NCBI GenBank assembly: GCA_947253135.1
Contig: CAMXYS010000056.1
Coordinates: 1-9,411, forward strand
From: an uncultured Clostridia bacterium
GTDB taxonomy: Bacteria > Bacillota > Clostridia > Saccharofermentanales > Fastidiosipilaceae
DNA: 9,411 nt
Direction of reading: 5' to 3'
Part shown: piece after piece, positions 1-6,786 of the stretch
Numbering within the stretch: position 1 is the stretch's first letter
How the letters are laid out: every line of letters starts with the position of its first letter
The notes under the pieces: generated by a model
What the model was told of the DNA's origin: nothing
Databases searched by the model: none
The model's input: only the letters and a program-made list of their open reading frames with translations
Made by a program: the position numbers and the translations under genes

Positions 1-46
1 ATTATCCAGGACGTCTCGTGGGCTCGGAGATGTGTATAAGAGACAG
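1..46 (+). other. Nextera/Tn5 sequencing adapter left on the contig end (not genomic)
   Basis: Positions 28-46 are exactly the 19-bp Tn5 mosaic end AGATGTGTATAAGAGACAG. Positions 13-27 are GTCTCGTGGGCTCGG, the read-2 side Nextera adapter that always precedes that mosaic end in library molecules. Positions 1-12 are then most simply the sample index plus the last bases of the P7 primer; this part is inference. Genomic sequence starts at 47, where the peptidyl-tRNA hydrolase reading frame is at once recognisable. The mosaic end also places an artificial in-frame TAA at 37-39 ahead of that gene. A real Tn5-type element is unlikely, because the non-transposon adapter half is present and no transposase or second end follows. 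Confidence 0.97.
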
Positions 47-615
47 ACATTAATCGAAGCAAATTTAACGGACTTTACGGGCAGGGTTGGGCCGGAGACA
101 ACAAGCTTATTTTTTTAAAACCGACGACCTATATGAATAACAGCGGCGAGGCGGTGGCAGCTTACGCCCGTTTTTTTAAACTTCAGCCGTCCCAAATTGC
201 GGTTATCTACGACGATATTGACTTGCCGAGCGGCACCATGCGGATTCGTGAAAAGGGCGGTCCGGGCACTCATAACGGCATGAAGTCTGTAGTTAATTTG
301 TTGGGCAGTCGGGATTTTCCGCGTTTTCGTTTAGGCATTGGGCCCCTTCCCGACAAAATGGATCTTATTTCTTATGTTTTAGCTAAAATGACAGAGGCCG
401 ATTTAGCGGCCACAGAACGGCTGTTTAAAGATTTAAAGCGGGCGCTTGACTACTGGATAGGGCGAGATATTCAATTTGCCATGAATCGACTCAACCGTCG
501 CCCGGCGCCGGTTCGCCCGGTTGGCGGCAAATCGGGAGCAGGTGTGCAGCCGGATGCCAAATCGGGTGTAGATATCAAACCGAGTGCTGCAAGCAAAGGC
601 GACGGAGAGAATTGA
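47..615 (+). CDS. pth: peptidyl-tRNA hydrolase, 5'-truncated at the contig edge
   Basis: Pth is a cytoplasmic esterase that cleaves peptidyl-tRNA released by drop-off from ribosomes, freeing the tRNA. The reading frame is open from codon 49-51 (188 residues visible) and the family match begins well before the first in-frame ATG at 133. The segment around KPTTYMNNSG matches the substrate-binding Met-Asn loop, YDDIDLPSG carries the conserved active-site Asp, and GGPGTHNGMKS carries the conserved His-Asn pair. By comparison with E. coli Pth, roughly the first 40 residues are missing, including the N-terminal Asn and catalytic His. The loss is due to the contig edge, not to gene decay. After the usual end of the family (near MNRLN) there is an extra tail of about 40 residues rich in Gly, Pro, Lys and Ser. 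The stop TGA at 613-615 shares its A with the mfd start codon, which suggests translational coupling. Confidence 0.95.
529..588 (+). repeat. degenerate 30-bp tandem repeat coding the Pth C-terminal tail
   Basis: Two adjacent 30-bp units (529-558 and 559-588) both start with AAATCGGG and agree at about two thirds of positions. They encode the two decapeptides KSGAGVQPDA and KSGVDIKPSA. The tail lies beyond the conserved Pth fold, is low in complexity and is probably disordered. The duplication is inferred from the pattern; a role for it is not known. Confidence 0.6.
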
Positions 616-3600
616 TGACAGCAGAGCAGGGGGCGGGAGTGAAGGACCAAGAAACGGCGTCAGAGCAAATCGATAAGGCTTGCTTTGACGCTTTTTTTGC
701 AGCTGCCAAAAAAGATCGAAAGTGTGTGGAAGCTCTGGCGAAGCTGGGCGAGGCACCCCTTAATTTAACCGGTTTGGCCACCGGCCAGAAGACTTACTTA
801 ACAGCGGTATTGGGGCAAAAAAAGCAGGGCGGACTTACTGTTCTGTTAGTGCCGGACAGACTGTCGGCCGACCAGTGGGCAGCTGCATTAGCTGCCCTGA
901 CCGGGCGGCCTGAGCAAGTTCTCGTCTGGTCAGGGCGTGATTTTTCCTGGACGGATATGGAAGCTTCTGCCCGAGCCTCTGAACAGCAACGCCTGGGCAC
1001 TTTGCACCGCCTGCAGGCACTTAAGCAGAGTGTCAAGGGCGGCTTTTTGATCATTCCGGCAGTGACATTGCTCCGGCCTGCCCCTGCCGGCCAAGTCTTG
1101 GCAGACTACACGGTCAACCTGAATTTGACAGACGAACCGGGCCCGCTGGCTGTGGCCGGCGCACTGGAGGCTGCCGGCTATGAACAGGTCGGGCGGGCGG
1201 AGGTGCCGGGACAATTTGCCCGCCGTGGTGATATTGTGGACGTGGTGCCGGTAGGTGGGCGTTTCGGTGCTGCCGGAACCGGTTACCGCCTGTCCTTTTT
1301 CGACCGCGCCGTGGACTCCTTGCGCTGCTATGACACGGACAGCCAGCGTTCGCTGGACAATGTCGAGGCGGTCAGTATTCCTCCGGCTCGAGAAGTAATC
1401 TTGAATGGGACGGATCGACAAGCCCTCTTGTCGGCCCTCGACCGCGAGCGGGAGAGCTCCCTCAGACGACTCAAGCAAGAGGGCGTTATTGAAAAAGTCC
1501 GCCGACAAGTTGATGATTTATTTAGTAAAGACATGGACCGGATAGCTGCGGGGATCAACTTTCCGGGCTTAGACCGTTGGTTATCATTGATTTACCCTGA
1601 GCAGTTGCCGACCATTTGGGATTACCTCCCTAAAAACAGCTTGCTGATAGTGGATGAGCCGGCGCGCCTGCGCAAGCGCTTAGATGAATTTGCGGCTGAA
1701 ACAGAAGGGCGCCTGCGGCGTTACGTCGAGGAAGGAAAGAGTCCGGCAGTTGCCTTAAAAAATCTTTTGCGCCCCAACCAACCCCTGATCAAATTGCAAG
1801 ATTTTAAAAAATTGGTCAGCCTCAGCTTTATGGCTGCCGGTGGCAACGGGTTTGCCGGCGGTACAACGCTTGCTTTGCCGGGGCGGGAACAAGACGGTTT
1901 TCGCGGCAAAGAACAGGCTCTTGCGGCTACGATCCTTAAACAACAGCGGCAAGGCGACCGAGTTTTTATAGCGGTACCGCCGGGTGATAGACAAGGGAAA
2001 TTGCAGGCTCTGTTGGCTGAAAAAGAGGCCGGCGATGTCGTTTACCTGCCTTTTGGATTAGACCGGGGTTTTATTTATCCCGGGGCTGCTCTGGTGGTCT
2101 ATGGTGTGCGCGATATCTTTGGTGATACGGCCAAGAGGAGCCGGCGGCGACACCGCAAGGGGCAGACAATTGATTTGTTCAGTGACCTCAAGGCGGGTGA
2201 TCCGGTCGTTCATGATGTCTACGGAATAGGAATTTACGAGGGTTTAGTTAAGCTCGAAAACAGTGGCGTCTACAACGATTATTTAAAAGTCAGCTATGCC
2301 GGCGACGATGTTTTGTACCTGCCGATGAAGGACCTGGACCAGTTGCAAAAGTATGTCGGCATGAGTGGCCGCAAGCCCAAGCTGTCCAGACTGGGGGGGA
2401 ATGATTGGAACCGCCTGAAGGAAAGGGCCCGCGAAGGTGTGCGCAAGTTAGCCACTGACCTGGTTGCTCTTTATGCCAAGCGCAACCGGATCAAAGGCTT
2501 TGCCTTCCAGCCGGATACCCCCTGGGAAGAGGAGTTTGCAGCCTCCTTTCCTTATGAGGAGACGGCCGACCAATTGCGCAGTATTGCCGAAGTCAAGGGG
2601 GACATGGAATCAAATAAGGTGATGGACCGCCTGCTGTGTGGCGATGTGGGATTTGGAAAAACAGAGGTGGCATTCCGGGCGATTTTTAAATGTGTGGCGG
2701 CGGGCAAACAGGCTGCTATGATAGCCCCGACCACCGTATTGGTTCAGCAACATTATGAAAACTTGCTGGAACGATTAGGCGAATTTCCTTTGCGGGTGGG
2801 CATGCTCAGTCGTTTTGCTGAACCGGAGGCTGTTAAGGCAACGATCAAGGGCTTGGCCAACGGTATGACCGATGTTGTCATCGGTACACATCGCTTGCTG
2901 TCTGCTGACATTAAATTTAAGGACTTGGGCCTGCTGGTCATTGACGAGGAGCAGCGCTTCGGGGTGGACCACAAGGAAAAATTAAAAGAACAGCATCCGG
3001 CTGTTGATGTGCTGACGCTCTCGGCGACTCCTATCCCCCGCACCCTCCATATGTCTTTGGCGGGCATAAGAGATATCAGTATTTTAGAGGAGCCACCGGA
3101 AGATCGGCGGTCGGTCCAGACCTTTGTTATGGAGTATGATCCTGATCTGATTCAAAACGGTATCGAGCGGGAGTTAGACCGAGAGGGGCAGGTTTTTTAT
3201 TTATTTAATGATACTCGTCGGATTTATGACAAGGCGGCCGAGTTGCAGGAAAGTCTGCCCGCTGCCCGCATTGATGTGGCCCACGGTCGAATGCACGAAA
3301 GCCAGTTGGAACAAGTTATCGAGGCCTTTGTGGCGGGAGCTATTGATATTTTAGTTTGCACTACGATTATTGAGTCCGGGATTGATATGCCGAATGTCAA
3401 TACGATTGTAGTCGAAAATGCTGATCGAATGGGCTTGGCACAGCTCTATCAGCTGCGTGGCCGCGTCGGCCGGTCGGCCCGACAAGCCTATGCCTATATC
3501 ACTTACAAAAGAGACAAAGTTTTAACTGAAGAGGCAGAAAAACGCCTGATTTCCATCCGAGATTACACAGAATTGGGCGCCGGTTTTAAGATTGCCATGA

Positions 3601-4334
3601 AAGACTTGGAGGTCAGGGGGGCCGGCAATTTATTGGGCGGTGAGCAGCACGGTCAAATGGAAGCCATCGGTTACGACCTCTATTGCCGCATGTTGGAAGA
3701 AGAAGTGGCGGAGGCCAGGGCTGCGGTGGAGGTCGGGGCTGAGGCAACAGCTGCTGCAGCAACCGCTGAGGTTAAGCCGGCCGCAAGTGGGCCGGTGGTC
3801 CCGTCGGCAACGGAGTTGCAGCAGCCCAGAGTTCCCGCTTTGAAAGACACGGTTTTCGAATTGGCTGTAGATGCTTATATCGATCCGGCCTACATAGAGG
3901 ACGATGCCGAACGGATTGATGCCTACCGGCGGATCAGTTTGATCAAGACTGCTGCTGACCATGGTGACGTAGCAGATGAATTGACAGACCGCTACGGCGA
4001 TCTACCGGAGCAAGTGCTGATGTTGCTCGATGTCGCCTATGTTCGGGCGGCAGCCGGCGCCTTTGGCTACGGCCGCATTCGACCGCTACCGGGCGGCCGT
4101 GTACAGTTTTTGTTCGGCCGAAATAATCCGGCTGACATGGCCGGTGTGGCTGTTATGCTGAACCTGGATCGATACAAAGACCAAATAGAATTTTCAGCCG
4201 CCAGCAAGGAGCCTTATTTGTTGCTCAAAAAAGTTCCCACTGAGGCAAAAAAAATCCCGGTATATCTGAGGCGCTTTTTCATGGCGGCGGAAACAGTTAT
4301 TCGACAAGAATGTGCCCCTGCTCAGCCATCGTAG
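615..4334 (+). CDS. mfd: transcription-repair coupling factor Mfd
   Basis: Mfd is a DNA translocase that pushes stalled RNA polymerase off damaged DNA and recruits UvrA for nucleotide excision repair. The protein has 1239 residues, somewhat longer than E. coli Mfd (1148). The N-terminal UvrB-like/UvrA-binding part includes the conserved RRGDIVDVVP segment. The RNA-polymerase-interacting domain starts near residue 528 with GDPVVHDVYGIGIYEG. The translocase motor shows Walker A GDVGFGKTE (676-684, Lys682), the DEEQ box (777-780), SATPIPRTLHMSL, and motif VI QLRGRVGR (946-953). The C-terminal TRCF domain starts near 1078 (DTVFELAVDAYI). Between motor and C-terminal domain lies an Ala/Glu/Pro-rich linker (about 1028-1077), longer than in the usual homologue. 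ATG 615 is preferred over TTG 612: GGAGAG at 604-609 sits 5 bases upstream, and the start overlaps the pth stop by one base. No frameshift is seen. Confidence 0.97.
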   Translation: MTAEQGAGVKDQETASEQIDKACFDAFFAAAKKDRKCVEALAKLGEAPLNLTGLATGQKTYLTAVLGQKKQGGLTVLLVPDRLSADQWAAALAALTGRPEQVLVWSGRDFSWTDMEASARASEQQRLGTLHRLQALKQSVKGGFLIIPAVTLLRPAPAGQVLADYTVNLNLTDEPGPLAVAGALEAAGYEQVGRAEVPGQFARRGDIVDVVPVGGRFGAAGTGYRLSFFDRAVDSLRCYDTDSQRSLDNVEAVSIPPAREVILNGTDRQALLSALDRERESSLRRLKQEGVIEKVRRQVDDLFSKDMDRIAAGINFPGLDRWLSLIYPEQLPTIWDYLPKNSLLIVDEPARLRKRLDEFAAETEGRLRRYVEEGKSPAVALKNLLRPNQPLIKLQDFKKLVSLSFMAAGGNGFAGGTTLALPGREQDGFRGKEQALAATILKQQRQGDRVFIAVPPGDRQGKLQALLAEKEAGDVVYLPFGLDRGFIYPGAALVVYGVRDIFGDTAKRSRRRHRKGQTIDLFSDLKAGDPVVHDVYGIGIYEGLVKLENSGVYNDYLKVSYAGDDVLYLPMKDLDQLQKYVGMSGRKPKLSRLGGNDWNRLKERAREGVRKLATDLVALYAKRNRIKGFAFQPDTPWEEEFAASFPYEETADQLRSIAEVKGDMESNKVMDRLLCGDVGFGKTEVAFRAIFKCVAAGKQAAMIAPTTVLVQQHYENLLERLGEFPLRVGMLSRFAEPEAVKATIKGLANGMTDVVIGTHRLLSADIKFKDLGLLVIDEEQRFGVDHKEKLKEQHPAVDVLTLSATPIPRTLHMSLAGIRDISILEEPPEDRRSVQTFVMEYDPDLIQNGIERELDREGQVFYLFNDTRRIYDKAAELQESLPAARIDVAHGRMHESQLEQVIEAFVAGAIDILVCTTIIESGIDMPNVNTIVVENADRMGLAQLYQLRGRVGRSARQAYAYITYKRDKVLTEEAEKRLISIRDYTELGAGFKIAMKDLEVRGAGNLLGGEQHGQMEAIGYDLYCRMLEEEVAEARAAVEVGAEATAAAATAEVKPAASGPVVPSATELQQPRVPALKDTVFELAVDAYIDPAYIEDDAERIDAYRRISLIKTAADHGDVADELTDRYGDLPEQVLMLLDVAYVRAAAGAFGYGRIRPLPGGRVQFLFGRNNPADMAGVAVMLNLDRYKDQIEFSAASKEPYLLLKKVPTEAKKIPVYLRRFFMAAETVIRQECAPAQPS

Positions 4335-4408
4335 CAGTTGGTAACTGTGGTAGAATTAACCGTATTAATAATTATGTCGTCGGTGGATATCGGTAGGGAG
4401 GAAAAAAC

Positions 4409-5617
4409 ATGAAGCGCAAGGGTGGTGGCTCAATTTACGGGCCGGGGGATGAGCCGGACCAATTTTATGAGCCTGTGGATCAAGAACGGGGGAGCAGACA
4501 GCTGACTCCTGCTGAAATGTTAAATGATTGGCAGCCGGCAGAAGCTGTTGTAGGCAGGGAAAATTTAACCCCCGACGAGCTGTTTGAAGAACAGCATGCA
4601 GGTGGCCGGCAGAACTACTATGAAGTGGGGGAAGCGGAACTGACCACCACAGCCGGTTCGTCCCCGGCGGAAGAGTTGGTTTACCAGGAGCCGGAAGGTC
4701 AGCAGATGAATCCCGACTATCATCCATCGTCCGACTATGGACAGGTTACCGACCCGGTGGATTCTGCTGTAGCTCCCGTCTATACTTACAGTCCCTCGGA
4801 TGAAAGTGAAGATCCGGAACTTTTGGAGCAAACCTATACGGCTCCCCCGGCATATGCAGCCGCTGAAATTCAGCCGGAGCCGGTTCGGACCGGAAGAGCG
4901 GCCGCCCCGGTTGCACCTGAACCTGAAGCCGCCCCAACTGACGCTGCACAAGTTGCCGGTTGGCCTCAAGCACAAGCTCCTCAGCAGATGAAGGCAGCTG
5001 TTCCCTTTTATGATTATGCCGATGATGAAGATGAGCACGAAGGTATTAATTTTGCAAGCGAGTTACGCCATTTAAAAGAGGCCGTCCAAACCTTGTGGGC
5101 TATTATCCGCGGCTTCTTTACCAACCGCCCCATGCAAAGTCTTAAACCGGCCGGCCTTAGCAACAACCTCTATGTGTGGGCACTGACCTCTGTGGCTGTT
5201 ATTTTCCTGGGAGCTTTGGGCGGCTTTATACCGAATCCCTACTTGGAACTTTCCTACGGTAGATTTTATGCCAAGAGTCTTTTGCAGATGCTGGTCAGCT
5301 TACTGTTGCCGGCTGCTTTCTATTGTCTGGTCAAGCTGTTTAAGCAAACAGATTTGAAGCTCAACAGCCTGCTCAATGTGGCGACTACGACAGTCCTGCC
5401 GGTGATGATGGTCCGCTTGGTGAGCATCCTGTTTGCCCGCTTGCTACCAATTTTGGTCGCCCCCCTAGTCGCAACGGCCAGCTTTATCCATGTTTTTTTA
5501 CTGCATCAAGCCTTAAAGCGTGAGCGGTTTGGCAAAACAAAAGGCTACTACTGGTTTATGTTGCTCTATATATTTATTTACCTGCTGGTCACCCAACTTT
5601 TAGTGCCGGTCGTCTGA
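4409..5617 (+). CDS. membrane protein with long acidic disordered N-terminus (Yip1-like layout)
   Basis: I do not recognise a named gene. The 402-residue protein has two halves. Residues 1 to about 210 are hydrophilic, acidic and rich in Pro, Glu, Ala, Tyr and Gln, probably disordered and cytoplasmic, with the short motif LTPAEML (32-38) recurring as LTPDELF (53-59). An amphipathic stretch (about 214-240) leads to about five hydrophobic segments (near 254-274, 288-310, 321-343, 345-367 and 380-400) ending right at the C-terminus. There is no signal peptide. A soluble tail plus a five-helix bundle resembles Yip1-domain proteins of Bacillota, but that is a layout resemblance only. The start is firm: AGGGAGG at 4395-4401 lies 7 bases before ATG 4409. 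The gene follows mfd after 74 bp without a terminator, so readthrough from mfd is likely; a weak own promoter (TTGGTA 4338-4343, TATTAA 4363-4368) has a poor 19-bp spacer. The bidirectional hairpin at 5655-5690 ends the unit. Confidence 0.85.
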   Translation: MKRKGGGSIYGPGDEPDQFYEPVDQERGSRQLTPAEMLNDWQPAEAVVGRENLTPDELFEEQHAGGRQNYYEVGEAELTTTAGSSPAEELVYQEPEGQQMNPDYHPSSDYGQVTDPVDSAVAPVYTYSPSDESEDPELLEQTYTAPPAYAAAEIQPEPVRTGRAAAPVAPEPEAAPTDAAQVAGWPQAQAPQQMKAAVPFYDYADDEDEHEGINFASELRHLKEAVQTLWAIIRGFFTNRPMQSLKPAGLSNNLYVWALTSVAVIFLGALGGFIPNPYLELSYGRFYAKSLLQMLVSLLLPAAFYCLVKLFKQTDLKLNSLLNVATTTVLPVMMVRLVSILFARLLPILVAPLVATASFIHVFLLHQALKRERFGKTKGYYWFMLLYIFIYLLVTQLLVPVV

Positions 5618-5654
5618 CCGACCATAAATAAATAACAGCAGAGAAGCTGCTACT

Positions 5655-5690
5655 AAAAAGAGGGTTAACCGACCGGTTAACCCTCTTTTT
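5655..5690. terminator. bidirectional rho-independent terminator, perfect 16-bp stem
   Basis: The arms AAAAAGAGGGTTAACC (5655-5670) and GGTTAACCCTCTTTTT (5675-5690) are exact reverse complements around a GACC loop. The A-run on one side and T-run on the other let the hairpin work on both strands. It lies 37 bp after the stop of the membrane protein gene (plus) and 20 bp after the stop of iolI (minus), so one structure serves two converging genes. Confidence 0.95.
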
Positions 5691-5710
5691 CAGTCTGTTT
5701 ATTTTTATGC

Positions 5711-6541
5711 TTAAAGGTAGGGACGGCAGGAGTCTGCTCCCATTTTGATCACTTCCTCGGCATCCATGGCATAGTATTCCGGCCGGAAGAGTTCCAATGA
5801 GGCCGGACCGGTAAAGCCGATCCCCTTAAGCCGGTCAACAATATCTTGAATGGGTATAACCCCCTGACCGGGCATAATTCTGTCCTTGTGGTCCAAAATA
5901 CCTAAGGGTAAATCATCGCAGTCGTTGATATGGAAGACAAAAACTTTTTCCAAAGGCACTTTGCTGATAAAATCGACATCAGCTGCCTTGTCGTGCAGGT
6001 AGAAGTTGATGCAGTCAACCACCAGACCGACACTGTCGCGGTTGACGGCTTGGACAATTTCCAGGCCTTGGCGGAGGCTGCGGCAGCACCAGCGCAGGTC
6101 CCCGATTGGCTCAAAAGCTAATTTTACGCCGTAGCATTCTGCGATATCAGCCAGTTTGTTAATAGCTTGGACACTGTCCTCCAGAACTTCTTTTTCATTT
6201 TTTTGCCTCATATCATCACGCATTGTCGGGACAATAACAATATAGGGGTTGTCAATGGCCTGGGCCACTTCACAGCCGAAGGTAAAAAGTTCGATGAGTT
6301 CAGCCCACTCTTTTGCAGAAGAAAAGTTAATCTGTTCAATTGAATTTAAGGCCAAGGGCTTAATTTTATGTTGGGAAAAATATTCCTTCAGATCATCTAA
6401 GGTATGGTTTTGCAGATAGGCCTTGAGCATATCCAAGCGGAGCTCAATATAGTCGTAACCATATTTTTCGCAAAGTGCTAAGTCCTTTTCGACGGATGAA
6501 TTTTTCATACAGGTTGCTTGATTAAAAGACAAAGGTAGCAT
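5711..6541 (-). CDS. iolI: 2-keto-myo-inositol (inosose) isomerase IolI
   Basis: IolI isomerises 2-keto-myo-inositol and 1-keto-D-chiro-inositol in the cytoplasm, linking D-chiro- to myo-inositol breakdown. The 276-residue protein is nearly the length of B. subtilis IolI (278) and aligns with it from the start: SFNQAT near the N-terminus, LCEKYGYDYIELR, IKPLALNS, VNRDSVGLVVD, MPGQGVI and SLELFRPEYY. It is a TIM barrel of the xylose-isomerase-like (AP endonuclease 2) superfamily. The four metal ligands are visible as Glu144 (AFEPIG), Asp176 (LVVDCINF), His204 (VFHINDCDD) and Glu250 (SLELFRPEYY). The start ATG at 6541-6539 has AGGAG (complement of 6548-6552) 6 bases upstream. The gene is transcribed away from iolG, with its own promoter candidate near 6627-6655, and ends at the shared terminator. 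A related sugar-phosphate isomerase/epimerase activity is possible, but the fit to IolI is close. Confidence 0.88.
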   Translation of the reverse strand: MLPLSFNQATCMKNSSVEKDLALCEKYGYDYIELRLDMLKAYLQNHTLDDLKEYFSQHKIKPLALNSIEQINFSSAKEWAELIELFTFGCEVAQAIDNPYIVIVPTMRDDMRQKNEKEVLEDSVQAINKLADIAECYGVKLAFEPIGDLRWCCRSLRQGLEIVQAVNRDSVGLVVDCINFYLHDKAADVDFISKVPLEKVFVFHINDCDDLPLGILDHKDRIMPGQGVIPIQDIVDRLKGIGFTGPASLELFRPEYYAMDAEEVIKMGADSCRPYL

Positions 6542-6626
6542 GTGTGTCTCCTTTTTGCTGTAGCGGTTGTTTTAATCGGATAAGAGAAGAAGGACCGGTC
6601 CGCATCCAGGTCATCAAACATAGCCT

Positions 6627-6655
6627 AGTATACTAAAAATGAAAAAAGTGCACAA
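6627..6655 (-). promoter_or_regulatory. candidate sigma-A promoter for iolI
   Basis: Read on the minus strand, TTGTGC (6655-6650) and TATACT (6632-6627) are separated by 17 bp. The -10 box matches the consensus at five of six positions and the -35 at three of six. Transcription would start near 6620, leaving a leader of about 80 nt before iolI. The -10 box lies inside the palindrome TAGTATACTA, so a bound repressor could block it. Confidence 0.5.
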
Positions 6656-6696
6656 ACAGAAATCGCTTGACCCAGACTCTATTAGCTAAAAAAGCA

Positions 6697-6710
6697 AGAA
6701 AACGATACCG
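6697..6710 (+). promoter_or_regulatory. weak cre-like (CcpA) site upstream of iolG
   Basis: AGAAAACGATACCG follows the cre pattern TGNAANCGNWNNCA in its inner positions (G, AA, CG, W, C) but misses the outer T and A. Catabolite repression of inositol genes is well known in Bacillota, and the site lies 77 bp before the iolG start. The match is imperfect and could be chance. Confidence 0.22.
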
Positions 6711-6771
6711 GTTCCTCTGCCGGCTCATTAAGCTGGACCTAGAGAAGAAGCGACTGCCGCAATCTAAAATT

Positions 6772-6780
6772 AGAAAGAGG
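6772..6780 (+). promoter_or_regulatory. ribosome binding site that fixes the iolG start
   Basis: AGAAAGAGG lies 6 bases before ATG 6787. The open frame continues upstream to a TTG at 6667, but that codon has no ribosome binding site and the extra 40 codons give a Lys/Arg-rich stretch unlike the family. The start at 6787 places the dinucleotide-binding motif near residue 11, as usual. Confidence 0.8.
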
Positions 6781-6786
6781 TTCACA

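Larger units (their letters stand above)
6542..6786. promoter_or_regulatory. divergent iolI-iolG control region
   Basis: This 245-bp non-coding stretch lies between two genes transcribed away from each other, so both sets of start signals must be here. Seen in it: a good minus-strand promoter candidate, the perfect palindrome TAGTATACTA (6626-6635) on top of its -10 box, the perfect palindrome GGACCGGTCC (6592-6601), a second ACCGGT core at 6707-6712, and a cre-like site AGAAAACGATACCG (6697-6710). For iolG only TTGACC at 6667-6672 resembles a -35 box, and no good -10 box follows at 16-18 bp. No coding potential with a ribosome binding site was seen in the stretch. Confidence 0.7.

Noticed and set aside
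28..46. Tn5 mosaic end taken as a natural transposon end
   Set aside because: It is preceded by the library-specific adapter half, lies at the very end of the sequence, and no transposase or second end is present.
612..614. TTG 612 as the mfd start
   Set aside because: ATG 615 follows directly, is better spaced from GGAGAG and makes the common TGATG overlap with the pth stop.
133..615. pth starting at ATG 133
   Set aside because: Codons 49-132 in the same frame already match Pth, and this Met is the conserved one of the Met-Asn substrate loop.
930..1508. 192-codon open frame antisense to mfd
   Set aside because: It lies wholly inside the conserved mfd coding region, shows no recognisable domain and is explained by the composition of the sense strand.
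4565..5038. 157-codon open frame antisense to the membrane protein gene
   Set aside because: It is Arg/Gly/Cys-rich, as expected from the reverse of a Pro/Ala/Glu-rich coding region, and has no family resemblance.
6665..6695. TTGACC 6667 as the -35 box of an iolG promoter
   Set aside because: No acceptable -10 box lies 16-18 bp downstream; the nearest AT-rich hexamer, TAAAAA, is at 14 bp.
6667..6786. 40-codon N-terminal extension of iolG from TTG 6667
   Set aside because: There is no ribosome site before it, its composition is unlike the family, and a good site stands before ATG 6787.
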